A stretch of 64,000 nt of DNA from Streptomyces pristinaespiralis (GTDB lineage: Bacteria > Actinomycetota > Actinomycetes > Streptomycetales > Streptomycetaceae). A program made the position numbers and the translations under genes. Of the stretch, positions 33,621-42,151 are shown in pieces (within the stretch, counting starts at the first letter, position 1; each line of letters starts with the position of its first letter). The notes under the pieces are model-generated. The model saw nothing but the letters and a program-made list of their open reading frames with translations, was not told the DNA's origin and made no database searches. Where the stretch lies: the NCBI RefSeq assembly GCF_001278075.1, contig NZ_CP011340.1, forward strand, positions 5,515,501 to 5,579,500, read 5' to 3'.

Positions 33621-34277
33621 GTGCGTGTGCTCGTCGTCGACGACGAGGAACTGGTACGCACCGCGCTGCAACGGCTCCTCGACTCGGCCGACGCCGTCAC
33701 CGTGGCCGCCACCTGCGACGGCGCCGACGCCCTCGAGGCGACCCGGCGGCTCGCCCCCGACGTGGTCCTGCTGGACATCGACATGCCGGGAGCCTTTGGC
33801 CTCGACGTGCTGCGGACCCTGCGGGCACTGCCCGCCCCGCCCGTCGTGGCCATGCTCACCGCCCTCGACCGCGCCGACCACGTCGAGCGCGCCCTGCGGG
33901 ACGGCGCGTCCGGCTTCCTCCTCAAGACCACGGAACCGCGCCTGTTCGTCGACGCGGTGCGCCTCCTCGCCGCGGGCGGGGTGATCTGCACACCGCCGGG
34001 CAGCGCCGCCGTACTGGCCCGGTGCACGGCCGGTGTCCCCGCTCCCACGCCTCCCCGGAGCTCCGACGACCTCGCCGCTCTCACCCCACGGGAGCACGAG
34101 GTCCTCACCCTGATCGCGGCCGGCCTGTCCAACACCGACATCGCCACGCACCTCGGTATGGGAGTGACCACGGTCAAGACGCACATCGGCGCACTGAAGC
34201 GGAAGCTCGCCGTCACCAGCCGGGTCGGCCTCGCCGCGGTCGTCCACCGCGCCACGGGCGGACAGGGACCGGCATGA
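33621..34277 (+). CDS. NarL/LuxR-family response regulator
   Basis: Two-component regulator of 218 aa. The receiver domain starts VRVLVVDDEELVRTALQRLL and has the phosphorylation Asp in DVVLLDIDMPG. The C-terminal LuxR-type helix-turn-helix reads LTPREHEVLTLIAAGLSNTDI and TTVKTHIGALKRKL. The GTG at 33621 is preceded by GAGG, and a second GTG two codons later is possible. Its stop overlaps the kinase start (ATGA), so regulator and kinase are made together. No transport or target operon lies directly downstream, and the output genes are unknown. Confidence 0.88.
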   Translation: MRVLVVDDEELVRTALQRLLDSADAVTVAATCDGADALEATRRLAPDVVLLDIDMPGAFGLDVLRTLRALPAPPVVAMLTALDRADHVERALRDGASGFLLKTTEPRLFVDAVRLLAAGGVICTPPGSAAVLARCTAGVPAPTPPRSSDDLAALTPREHEVLTLIAAGLSNTDIATHLGMGVTTVKTHIGALKRKLAVTSRVGLAAVVHRATGGQGPA

Positions 34278-35341
34278 GCGCCCGGTACTGGGCCGGTCAG
34301 GCCCTCGTCGTCGCCGCCGCGGTCGCGGAGGCGCTGGCCACCCGGGTCTGGCTGGAGGACTGGATGGCCATCGGCGCGCTCGCCGTGGCGGGCCTGCTCG
34401 TCCTGCGCGGGCGCTTCCCCCGTACGGTCTTCGCCCTCACGCTGCCGACGCTCGCCACCGGCGTGCTGTGGCTGCCCGCCATGTGCGCGCTGCACGCCCT
34501 CGCCGCGTCCGAGCGCCGCCGCAGCGAGGTGGTCGCCGCGTCGGCCGCCGTCGCCGTCGTGGCGTTCGTGCCGTGGCGGGACCTGGACGGATACGCCTGG
34601 TCGCTGCCGGAGACCACCCTCGGCGTCCTGCTGGCCGGGCTGCTCGCCGTCGCCCCCGCCGCCCTCGGCCTGCTCGGCCGCGCCCGCGCCGAACTCGCCG
34701 CCCGCCTCGCCGAACTGGCGCTCTCCCGCGAACGTGAGCGCAGCTACGCCGCCGAGCAGGCCGCCCTGCGGGAACGCGAACGGCTGGCCCGGGACGTCCA
34801 CGACACGGCCGCCCACCACCTGAGCCTGATCAGCCTGCGCTGCAGCGGGCTCGCCGCGACCGCCGACTCGGCCCCGTACCGGGAGGAGGCCGCGGCCCTC
34901 GGTGAGCTCAGCCGCCGCGCCGCGGCCGACCTGCGGCGGGCCATCCGCCACGACGGTCCGGGCCTCGCGCAGCTCCCGGAGCTTCTCGAGGCGGCGCGCG
35001 ACCTCGTCGAGGCGGTGCACCTGGAACCGGGCGACTGCCCTCCGGCGGTCGAGCACGCCGCCTACCGCATCGTCCAGGAAGGGCTGACCAACATCCGTCG
35101 GCATGCCCCCGGCGCCGCCGCCCGTGTGACGGTGCGCCGCACCGGCCCCTCCCTGCTCGTCGCCGTGCACAACGACCCGCCGCCCGGCCCCTGTCCGCCC
35201 CCTGACCCCGGCGGTCACGGCCTTTCCGGCCTGCGCACCCGCACGGCGGCCCTCGGGGGCACCCTCACGGCCGGCCCGACCCCTGCCGGCGGCTTCGCCC
35301 TTGCCGCGACACTGCCGGTGCCGGCGGCCCCCGCTGCGTGA
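34274..35341 (+). CDS. Sensor histidine kinase (HisKA_3 type)
   Basis: Membrane kinase of 355 aa partnering the upstream regulator. The N-terminal 130 residues hold about five hydrophobic segments with short loops, so there is no sizeable external sensor domain, and the signal is probably sensed in or at the membrane. A coiled region (ALSRERERSYAAEQAALRERERLARDV) leads into the HisKA_3 phospho-acceptor block RDVHDTAAHHLSLI. The ATPase has its N-box in IVQEGLTNIRRHAPGA and a G-box in GGHGLSGLRTR. The ATG overlaps the regulator stop. A hairpin downstream ends the unit. Confidence 0.87.
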   Translation: MSARYWAGQALVVAAAVAEALATRVWLEDWMAIGALAVAGLLVLRGRFPRTVFALTLPTLATGVLWLPAMCALHALAASERRRSEVVAASAAVAVVAFVPWRDLDGYAWSLPETTLGVLLAGLLAVAPAALGLLGRARAELAARLAELALSRERERSYAAEQAALRERERLARDVHDTAAHHLSLISLRCSGLAATADSAPYREEAAALGELSRRAAADLRRAIRHDGPGLAQLPELLEAARDLVEAVHLEPGDCPPAVEHAAYRIVQEGLTNIRRHAPGAAARVTVRRTGPSLLVAVHNDPPPGPCPPPDPGGHGLSGLRTRTAALGGTLTAGPTPAGGFALAATLPVPAAPAA

Positions 35342-35521
35342 GCGGAACCCGCCGGTGCCCGGACGGGACCGGGCTCGGCGCAACGACCGCAACGACCCGG
35401 CCCCTGACCTCGAGCCCGGTGACACCGTGCCGTGGGTGTCCCGTTCGCCCGCGCGCCCGGGCGCTGCCCGGCGTGGAGACGGAAGGCGACGCGGTGACGC
35501 GTCGAAGGTGGTGTTCAACGG

Positions 35522-35560
35522 CGCACGCCCCGGCTGCCTGACCGCCGGCCGGGGCGTGCG
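35522..35560. terminator. Bidirectional terminator between the kinase gene and tesB
   Basis: A perfect 13-bp stem (35522-35534 with 35548-35560) lies between convergent genes, ten bases from the tesB stop. The rest of the 229-bp gap shows nothing clear. Confidence 0.8.
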
Positions 35561-35570
35561 TCGTGCGTGG

Positions 35571-36443
35571 TCAGCGCGGGACGCGGACCACGCCTTCCTG
35601 GATGACCGAGATCGCCAGCTGCCCGTCCTGGGTGTAGATACGGGCCTGGCCCAGGCCCCGGCCGCCGGAGGCGGACGGTGACTGCTGGTCGTACAGGAGC
35701 CATTCGTCGGCCCGGAACGGCCGGTGGAACCACATCGCGTGGTCCAGCGACGCTCCCACGACGTCCCCGACCGCCCAGCCGCCCCGCCCGTGGGCGAGCA
35801 GGACCGAGTCGAGCAGCGTCATGTCGGAGACGTACGTCGCGAGACAGACGTGCAGCAGGGAGTCGTCGGCGAGCTTGCCGTTCGCGCGGAACCAGACCTG
35901 GGAACGCGGCTCGCGCGGCCGGCCCGCCGTGGCGTACGGCGGCTCGTCCACGTAACGGAGGTCGACCGCCGCGCGTGCCTCGAGGAGCCGGTCCACCACG
36001 CCGGGGTCGACGAAGCGGTCCGCGTAGCGCGGGAGCAGCTCGGCGGCCGTCGGCAGCGATTCCGGGTCCGGCGCGTCGGGCATCTCCGCCTGGTGCTCCA
36101 GGCCCTCCTCGGGCGTCTGGAACGACGCGGAGAGGTGGAAGATCGGCTGGCCGTGCTGCACCGCGACCACCCGGCGGGTCGTGAACGACCGTCCGTCGCG
36201 GATGCGGTCGACCGTGTAGACGATCGGGGCGCCCGGGTCGCCCATGCGCAGGAAGTACGAGTGCAGGGAGTGCGCGGTGCGGTCCGCCGGGGCCGTCCGG
36301 CCCGCGGCGACCAGCGCCTGCGCGGCGACCTGGCCGCCGAAGACGCGGGGGACCACGGCCGAACGGGAACTTCCCCGGAAGATGTTCTGCTCGATCTGCT
36401 CCAGGTCGAGCAGATCGAGCAGTTCGTCGAGCGCTTGGTTCAC
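35571..36443 (-). CDS. tesB: Acyl-CoA thioesterase II
   Basis: Cytoplasmic thioesterase of 290 aa that hydrolyses medium- and long-chain acyl-CoA to free fatty acid and CoA. It has the double hot-dog fold of TesB, with RVFGGQVAAQALVAA and SLHSYFLRMGDP in the first half. The second half has ASLDHAMWFHRPFRADEWLLYDQ in two blocks and SGGRGLGQARIYTQDG near the end. The start is GTG 36443. It lies ten bases after an acyl-CoA dehydrogenase gene and is co-transcribed with it, suggesting adjustment of acyl-CoA pools during fatty-acid breakdown. Confidence 0.92.
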   Translation of the reverse strand: MNQALDELLDLLDLEQIEQNIFRGSSRSAVVPRVFGGQVAAQALVAAGRTAPADRTAHSLHSYFLRMGDPGAPIVYTVDRIRDGRSFTTRRVVAVQHGQPIFHLSASFQTPEEGLEHQAEMPDAPDPESLPTAAELLPRYADRFVDPGVVDRLLEARAAVDLRYVDEPPYATAGRPREPRSQVWFRANGKLADDSLLHVCLATYVSDMTLLDSVLLAHGRGGWAVGDVVGASLDHAMWFHRPFRADEWLLYDQQSPSASGGRGLGQARIYTQDGQLAISVIQEGVVRVPR

Positions 36444-36453
36444 GTCAGGGAAC

Positions 36454-37611
36454 CTACAGGCCCATCGACTTGGCGATGATGGACTTCATGACCTCGCTGG
36501 TGCCGCCGTAGATGCGGTTGACGCGGTTGTCGGCGTACAGGCGGGCGATCGGGTACTCGTTCATGTAGCCGTAGCCGCCGTGCAGCTGGAGGCAGCGGTC
36601 GATCACGCGGTGGGCGACCTCGGTGCAGAACAGCTTCGCGGAAGCGGCCTCGGCGGCGGTCAGCTCGCCGGCGTCCAGCGCTTCCAGCGCGCGGTCGGCG
36701 ACGGCCTCCGCGGCGTCCACCTCTGCCTGGCAGGCGGCCAGCTCGAACTTGGTGTTCTGGAACGAGGCGACCGGCTTGCCGAAGACCGTGCGGTCGGTCA
36801 CGTACTGCTGGGCGAACCGGACGGCGGCCTTGGCCTGGGCGTACGCGCCGAACGCGATGCCCCAGCGCTCGGACGGCAGGTTCTGGCCGAGGTAGTAGAA
36901 GCCCTTGTTCTCCTCGCCGAGCAGGTCCTCGACCGGCACCTTGACGTCGACGAAGGCCAGCTCGGCGGTGTCGGAGGTGCGCAGGCCCAGCTTGTCCAGC
37001 TTGCGGCCGACGGAGTAGCCCTCGGACTTGGTGTCCACGGCGAACAGGGAGATGCCGAAGCGGCGGTCGTCCTCGCGCGGGGCGGACGTGCGGGCGCAGA
37101 CGATCACACGGTCGGCGTGCACGCCGCCGGTGATGAAGGTCTTGGCGCCGTTGAGGACGTAGTGCGTGCCGTCCTCGGAGAGCTTGGCGGTGGTCTTCAT
37201 GCCCGCGACGTCGGAGCCGGTGCCCGGCTCGGTCATCGCCAGCGCCCACATCTCCTCGCCGGTGACGAACTTCGTCAGGTAGCGCTTCTTCTGCTCATCG
37301 GTGGCGAGCAGCTTGATGTAGGGCAGGGCGAGCAGCACGTGCACGCCGGAGCCGCCGAACTGGACGCCCGCGCGGGAGGTCTCCTCGTAGAGGACGGCCT
37401 CGAACTTGTGCGTGTCCAGGCCCGCGCCGCCGAACTCCTCGGGCACGTTGATGCCGAAGATGCCCAGCTCACCGAGCTTGTGGTAGAAGTCGCGCGGCGC
37501 CTGGCCGGCAGCGAACCACTCGTCGTAGACGGGGACGACCTCGGCCTCGATGAAGGCGCGGATGGTGTCCCGGAACGCCTCGTGGTCCTCGTTGAATACG
37601 GTCCGGCGCAC
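36454..37611 (-). CDS. Acyl-CoA dehydrogenase
   Basis: FAD-dependent enzyme of 385 aa for fatty acyl-CoA oxidation. The FAD and substrate blocks AMTEPGTGSDVAGM and AKTFITGGVHAD, and the C-terminal LHGGYGYMNEYPIARLYADN and RIYGGTSEVMKS, are family-typical. In the last block a Gly occupies the position (YGGTSE) where medium-chain enzymes carry the catalytic Glu, so the base is likely in helix G, as in the long-chain and isovaleryl classes. GTG 37611 is preferred because GAGGAGG lies at ideal spacing and protein similarity starts there. tesB follows ten bases later. A palindrome upstream suggests control by a TetR-type acyl-CoA regulator. Confidence 0.88.
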   Translation of the reverse strand: MRRTVFNEDHEAFRDTIRAFIEAEVVPVYDEWFAAGQAPRDFYHKLGELGIFGINVPEEFGGAGLDTHKFEAVLYEETSRAGVQFGGSGVHVLLALPYIKLLATDEQKKRYLTKFVTGEEMWALAMTEPGTGSDVAGMKTTAKLSEDGTHYVLNGAKTFITGGVHADRVIVCARTSAPREDDRRFGISLFAVDTKSEGYSVGRKLDKLGLRTSDTAELAFVDVKVPVEDLLGEENKGFYYLGQNLPSERWGIAFGAYAQAKAAVRFAQQYVTDRTVFGKPVASFQNTKFELAACQAEVDAAEAVADRALEALDAGELTAAEAASAKLFCTEVAHRVIDRCLQLHGGYGYMNEYPIARLYADNRVNRIYGGTSEVMKSIIAKSMGL

Positions 37612-37656
37612 GGACGCCTCCTCGGTGACTGTGACTGTGTGGGCACGCTGCACATG

Positions 37657-37670
37657 GCTAAGCGCTTGCT
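37657..37670. promoter_or_regulatory. KstR2-like palindrome before the acyl-CoA dehydrogenase gene
   Basis: GCTAAGCGCTTGCT, read on the minus strand as AGCAAGCGCTTAGC, is a near-palindrome that fits the KstR2-type motif AnCAAGnnCTTGnT at eight of ten fixed positions. It lies 46 bp upstream of the start, where a repressor of lipid-degradation genes could act. Confidence 0.4.
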
Positions 37671-37737
37671 CAGCCTAAGTTACCGGGGAGTTGTTGAAAG
37701 TGTCCATAGTGATGCTGAGCACGTACGCGCGTGACAA

Positions 37738-37761
37738 CGCCCCGGCCGCACGGCCGGGGCG
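37738..37761 (-). terminator. Hairpin terminator downstream of the lipoprotein gene
   Basis: CGCCCCGGCCG and its reverse complement form a tight stem with a short loop, 27 bases after the stop of the lipoprotein gene. Confidence 0.7.
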
Positions 37762-37787
37762 CTGTCGTTGTCGCGCTTCGGGCGCCC

Positions 37788-38234
37788 TCAGCAGGCGATG
37801 CCCTGCGAGCGCAGCCACGCGCACTGTGTTTCGCCGGACGTCCTGCCGCCGTCGTAGGCGCGGGGGTCCTTGTATCCGGGGCCGACCGGCTCGTTCTGCT
37901 CGAACACGCCGTCACCGTCGATGTCCCCGCCCTGGGGGTCGATCGTCCCTCCCGGGTTGAGGCAGTTCGGGCGGTCGGCGGGATCCGTGGTGCACACCTT
38001 CGCCGCGGCCTTTTCCGCCGAGGCGTTCTGGGCCGCCGCGTGCTGCGCCGTTGCCTGGGTCGCGAGGGCCTTCCCGAGCGAGGAGGTACCGACCTGCAAG
38101 GAGACCGCGGGAGGGCCGGCCGGTGATCGGGGGGTGGACGCCTCCGCCCCGCAGGCGGAGAGCGTCGAGAGCAGGCAGGTCACCAGAACGGCGGTGCCGG
38201 CGAGCGTGCCGGTCCTGCGGCGGGTTGCGTACAT
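37788..38234 (-). CDS. Lipoprotein with DxDxDG-type calcium-binding-like motif
   Basis: Secreted lipoprotein of 148 aa. The signal peptide ends in a lipobox LSAC (Cys28). The middle is an Ala/Gln-rich, probably helical stretch (LGKALATQATAQHAAAQNA). The C-terminal part has GGDIDGDGVFEQNE, which resembles EF-hand or dockerin-like calcium loops, and four cysteines that could form two disulphides. No enzyme motif is present. The ATG at 38234 is the only start that gives a good signal. It is monocistronic, with a terminator behind it. A surface calcium-binding or excalibur-like role is possible but unproven. Confidence 0.75.
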   Translation of the reverse strand: MYATRRRTGTLAGTAVLVTCLLSTLSACGAEASTPRSPAGPPAVSLQVGTSSLGKALATQATAQHAAAQNASAEKAAAKVCTTDPADRPNCLNPGGTIDPQGGDIDGDGVFEQNEPVGPGYKDPRAYDGGRTSGETQCAWLRSQGIAC

Positions 38235-38429
38235 AGGATCCCCGATCCGGCCAATGGGTTATTTGTCCGTATGTGCGATGAACGCTACGGCGGCCCTCCC
38301 CGGCCGGTCAACGTTTCGGGGCCGCTCTTGTTTGCCCGGAGCGCTTCCGGTCCGCCCGTTCCGAGCCGTGTTCGGCGGCCACGGCTATCGCTACTACGGG
38401 CAGGACGTGCTCGCGCCCGCATGGGGTTG

Positions 38430-38912
38430 TCAGCCCGGCAGCGCCGGCGACGACCCCGGCTGGGGGTCCTCCGCGTCGTAGGCCGACAGTGCCGCCTGGC
38501 GGTGGTCGAGCAGTTCGGCGAGATCCTCGGCGGACAACCGCTCACGAGCGAGTTTCACCGTGGCGCGCCCTTCCAGGGCCGCCCACGCGTGCCGGGCGCG
38601 CTTGTTGGCACGGCAGCGGACGTCGCTGCGGAGGAAGCCCGCCCCGGCCGCGAAGCCGGCGGAGGCGAGGGCGAGAAGTGCGGCGGGGATGCGGGCGTCC
38701 GCCGTGGCGAGGCCGGCGGCTCCGGCGGTACCGGCGAGGAGGGCTGCCGGGAAGCCCAGGACGATGTGGGCCTTGGTCCAGAACTCGGCCCGGCGGTGGG
38801 CCAGTCGCTTCTGGTGCGTCGCCTCCTCCCGTAACCGCTCGATCTCGGCGCGCAGGCGGCGCTCGGGCCCGTCCGGGTCGAGAACCCTGGTTCCGTCAGC
38901 AGGAGTGACCAT
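38430..38912 (-). CDS. SLATT-domain-like membrane protein
   Basis: Protein of 160 aa. An acidic and basic helical head (RRLRAEIERLREEATHQKRLAHRRAEFWTKAH) runs into two close membrane helices (IVLGFPAALLAGTAGAAGLA and PAALLALASAGFAAGAGFL). A helical tail with ERLSAEDLAELLDHRQAAL follows. This arrangement resembles SLATT proteins, two-helix membrane proteins often linked to conflict or nucleotide-signalling effectors. No effector gene is adjacent here, so that role is doubtful. The start at ATG 38912 lacks a strong ribosome site. The family call is tentative. Confidence 0.55.
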   Translation of the reverse strand: MVTPADGTRVLDPDGPERRLRAEIERLREEATHQKRLAHRRAEFWTKAHIVLGFPAALLAGTAGAAGLATADARIPAALLALASAGFAAGAGFLRSDVRCRANKRARHAWAALEGRATVKLARERLSAEDLAELLDHRQAALSAYDAEDPQPGSSPALPG

Positions 38913-39016
38913 GCGGGAATTGCAACACACCTGTCGGGGAAGCGGATTGGTGCGTGCCGACAGCTTTCGGCCTCGCCGGTCGTGGACTTGTCACGGAACC
39001 GTGGACGCCGGGCCAC

Positions 39017-40432
39017 CTACCCCTGCCGCAGCGCGAACCACAGCTCCATCCGGACGTCCACGTCGTCCAGGTCCGCGGCCAGCAGCGTCTCGCAGCGGCC
39101 GATGCGCTGGCGCACGGTGTTGCGGTGGATGTCCATCGCGGCGGCGGTGCGGTCCCAACTGCCGTGCAGGGAGAGCCAGGTCCGCAGCGTCTCGACGAGT
39201 GCGGGGGAGTCCGCGAGCGGGGCAAGACGCGCGCGGGCGTCTTTGGGGGTCAGCGGGCCGGGTTCGCGGTGGCGCACCAGCGGTTTGCGCGTCGCGAGCG
39301 CACGGCGCAGCGCCTGCGCCGCGTGTGTATCGGCGAGGGCGAGGTCCCGCGCCTCTGCGGGGGCGCTGACCCCGATCGTCCAGTCCGGCTGCGCCACGAC
39401 GGCCGTGCTCGCGGGCAGCAGCAGCCGCACCGTCGTGCCGTCGGACGTCTCGACCAGGGAGGTGCCCAGCGTCGCCGCCAGCGCGGCCGCCGCGAACGGG
39501 GTGCCGTCGCCGCCCTGGGCGTGGACCACTGTCCAAGGGCCGGGGTCGAGGGAGCGCGCCGCCTCGGCGGGGCCCTCGCCGAGGAGAAGGCGGACCAGGG
39601 CCGCGTCCCGTACCGCGGAATCCGCGCCCCGTCGCGGGGCCGTCAGCAGTGAGAGCAGGACGACGGCCACCCCGGCGATCGTGTGGTTCCCCGGCTCATG
39701 GGTCTCGGACGCCACCCCCAGCGTCAGGCCGTCGGCGCCGCCGAGCGCGTACGCGGCGAGCCGCAGCCCCCCGCCGTCCCCGCTCGCCGACGCCGGTCCG
39801 CCCGGGCGCGGCCCCACCACCCCCGCCAGATCCGCGAGCGCCCGGCTCGCCGCGTCCGGGACCGAGCGGCCCGCGGCCGCCGACTCCGTACCGTCCGGGG
39901 CGAAGAGCACCGCACGTCCGCCGAGCCGTGAGGCCAGCGCGCCGAGCACCGCCGGGACCGGGGCCGGCCGGGCCGCGGCCGTCGCCAGCGACTGCTGCGC
40001 CTCGGTCACCCGCCGCAGTTCCTGGAGGCGCGCCTGGGCCATCAGCCGCCACAGTGCCCGGGCCACCGCCGTGAACGGAGTCTGCGGCGGCACCTCGACC
40101 AGCGGCAGGCCGAGGCGCGTGCACGCCTCGACGAGCTCCGCGGGGACGGTGTCGTACACCGGGGCCACGCCGAAGCCGAGGGCCGCCGCACCGGCCCCGA
40201 CCACCCGTTCCACGTACCGTGCCGGGTCGTTGAGCTGTACGCCCGCCGTCAGCAGCAGTTCACCGCCGAGCAGGTACGGATACGGGTCCGCCATCTCCGA
40301 GGTGTGCACCCAGTGCACGGCGGCGTCCTCGGGGCCCGTGAGGAGCCGCAGCCCGAGGTCCCGGCGGGCGAGCAGGGCGGCGAGCGGGACCGGTGGCGCC
40401 GGCGGCGTGGATGCGGGCTCCTGAGCGGACAT
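39017..40432 (-). CDS. PucR-family transcriptional regulator
   Basis: Regulator of 471 aa. The N-terminal PucR domain (VPLAALLARRDLGLRLLTG, ending in LVEVPPQTPFTAVARALW near residue 135) leads to a central region resembling a degenerate GGDEF-like sensor. The C-terminal HTH_30 domain reads TLRTWLSLHGSWDRTAAAMDI and HRNTVRQRIGRCE. PucR-type regulators commonly activate purine, amino-acid or amine catabolism genes in response to the substrate. ATG 40432 is chosen because GAAGGA lies upstream; an ATG at 40453 is also in frame. It faces the symporter, agmatinase and ThDP enzyme genes, its likely targets. Confidence 0.88.
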   Translation of the reverse strand: MSAQEPASTPPAPPVPLAALLARRDLGLRLLTGPEDAAVHWVHTSEMADPYPYLLGGELLLTAGVQLNDPARYVERVVGAGAAALGFGVAPVYDTVPAELVEACTRLGLPLVEVPPQTPFTAVARALWRLMAQARLQELRRVTEAQQSLATAAARPAPVPAVLGALASRLGGRAVLFAPDGTESAAAGRSVPDAASRALADLAGVVGPRPGGPASASGDGGGLRLAAYALGGADGLTLGVASETHEPGNHTIAGVAVVLLSLLTAPRRGADSAVRDAALVRLLLGEGPAEAARSLDPGPWTVVHAQGGDGTPFAAAALAATLGTSLVETSDGTTVRLLLPASTAVVAQPDWTIGVSAPAEARDLALADTHAAQALRRALATRKPLVRHREPGPLTPKDARARLAPLADSPALVETLRTWLSLHGSWDRTAAAMDIHRNTVRQRIGRCETLLAADLDDVDVRMELWFALRQG

Positions 40433-40613
40433 GGCGGTGGATCCTTCGTACATCCATCGTGCGAGCAGTGGATGAAACGTACACTTCAGCGTCTCTTTCC
40501 GGCCACCTACTGTCATGCCGTCCAGCGGCAGCGGGTACGGGCGGATGTCCCCGCGATCGGCCCTGGCACCTTTCCCCGCACGACACGCCACTGAGGTGAG
40601 CAGAGGAGGGCCC

Positions 40614-42089
40614 ATGGCCGTCGACTACGCAGTCATCGTCCTGTACCTGGCCAGCATGCTGGCGATGGGCTGGTGGGGCATGCGCCGCGCCAGGTCCAAG
40701 AGCGAGTTCCTGGTCGCGGGCCGCCGCCTCGGCCCTTGGATGTACTCCGGAACCATGGCCGCCATCGTCCTCGGCGGCGCGTCCACCATCGGCGGCGTCG
40801 GACTCGGCTACAAGTACGGCCTCTCGGGCGCCTGGATGGTCTTCACCATCGGCCTCGGCCTGCTCGCGCTGTCCGTTTTCTTCTCCGCGCGGATCGCCCG
40901 ACTGAAGGTCTACACGGTCTCCGAGATGCTCGACCTGCGCTACGGCGGCAGGGCCGGTGTGATCTCGGGCGTCGTCATGTGGGCGTACACGCTGATGCTC
41001 GCCGTCACCTCGACCATCGCCTACGCCACGATCTTCGACGTCCTCTTCGACCTGCCCCGGACCGCCGCGATCGTTCTCGGCGGCACGATCGTCGTCGCGT
41101 ACTCGACCCTCGGCGGCATGTGGTCCATCACGATCACCGACATGGTGCAGTTCGTGGTGAAGACCATCGGCGTGCTGCTTCTGCTCCTGCCCATCGCCGT
41201 CGTCAAGGCGGGCGGATTCGCCGAGATGAAGGCGGCGCTGCCGACCGCGTACTTCGAGCCCCTCGGCATCGGCGGCGAGACGATCTTCACGTACGTCCTG
41301 ATCTACACGTTCGGCATGCTCATCGGACAGGACATCTGGCAGCGGGTCTTCACGGCCCGCACCGACAAGGTCGCCAAGTGGGGCGGCACCGTCGCCGGTA
41401 CCTACTGCCTCGTCTACGCCCTCGCCGGCGCCGTCATCGGCACGGCGGCCAAGGTGATCTACCCGAAGCTGCCCAGCGCCGACGACGCCTTCGCCACCAT
41501 CGTCAAGGACGAGCTGCCGATGGGTGTGCGCGGCCTGGTGCTGGCCGCCGCGCTCGCCGCCGTCATGTCCACCTCCTCCGGCGCGCTCATCGCCTGCGCC
41601 ACCGTCGCCAACAACGACATCTGGTCCCGGCTGCGCGGCCTCACCGCCAAGGCGGAGGGCGACCACGACGAGGTCAAGGGCAACCGCGTCTTCATCCTGA
41701 TCATGGGCGTCGGCGTCATCCTCATCGCCATCGCCCTGGGCGACGTCGTCCAGGCCCTCACCGTCGCCTACAACCTGCTCGTCGGCGGCCTGCTGGTGCC
41801 CATCCTCGGCGGCCTGCTGTGGAAGCGCGGCACCGTGCAGGGAGCGCTCGCCGCGGTGGCCGTCGGCGGCCTCTCGGTGATCGGCCTCATGGCGGCGTAC
41901 GGCATCCTGGCCAACCAGCCCGTCTACTACGGCCTGCTCGCCTCCCTCGCCGCGTACGTGGCCGTCAGCCTGGCCACCCGGCCCACCGACCCGGCCGTGC
42001 TCGCCCACTGGCGTGAGCGGCTGGCCGGCCGCGGCGGCGACACGGAGCCCAAGGCCCCGGCCGCCGAGGCCGCCCCGGTCCACAGCTAA
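40614..42089 (+). CDS. Sodium:solute symporter family transporter
   Basis: Integral membrane transporter of 491 aa with about 13 hydrophobic helices (SSS family, LeuT-like fold). The first helices hold the core substrate/Na+ region IVLGGASTIGGVGLGYKYG; later helices include GQDIWQRVFTARTDKVAKWG and LAAVMSTSSGALIACATV, both typical of the family. AGAGGAGGG precedes ATG 40614. It is first in a three-gene unit with an agmatinase-family hydrolase and a ThDP enzyme, so the imported substrate is probably the compound they degrade, perhaps a guanidino acid, amine or pyrimidine-like molecule. SSS sequence alone does not fix the substrate. Confidence 0.9.
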   Translation: MAVDYAVIVLYLASMLAMGWWGMRRARSKSEFLVAGRRLGPWMYSGTMAAIVLGGASTIGGVGLGYKYGLSGAWMVFTIGLGLLALSVFFSARIARLKVYTVSEMLDLRYGGRAGVISGVVMWAYTLMLAVTSTIAYATIFDVLFDLPRTAAIVLGGTIVVAYSTLGGMWSITITDMVQFVVKTIGVLLLLLPIAVVKAGGFAEMKAALPTAYFEPLGIGGETIFTYVLIYTFGMLIGQDIWQRVFTARTDKVAKWGGTVAGTYCLVYALAGAVIGTAAKVIYPKLPSADDAFATIVKDELPMGVRGLVLAAALAAVMSTSSGALIACATVANNDIWSRLRGLTAKAEGDHDEVKGNRVFILIMGVGVILIAIALGDVVQALTVAYNLLVGGLLVPILGGLLWKRGTVQGALAAVAVGGLSVIGLMAAYGILANQPVYYGLLASLAAYVAVSLATRPTDPAVLAHWRERLAGRGGDTEPKAPAAEAAPVHS

Positions 42090-42151
42090 AGTCGTACAAG
42101 CTTCTTAAAACGGCTTAAGCGCAACGAAGCGCAAGAAAGAAGGCATGTCAC

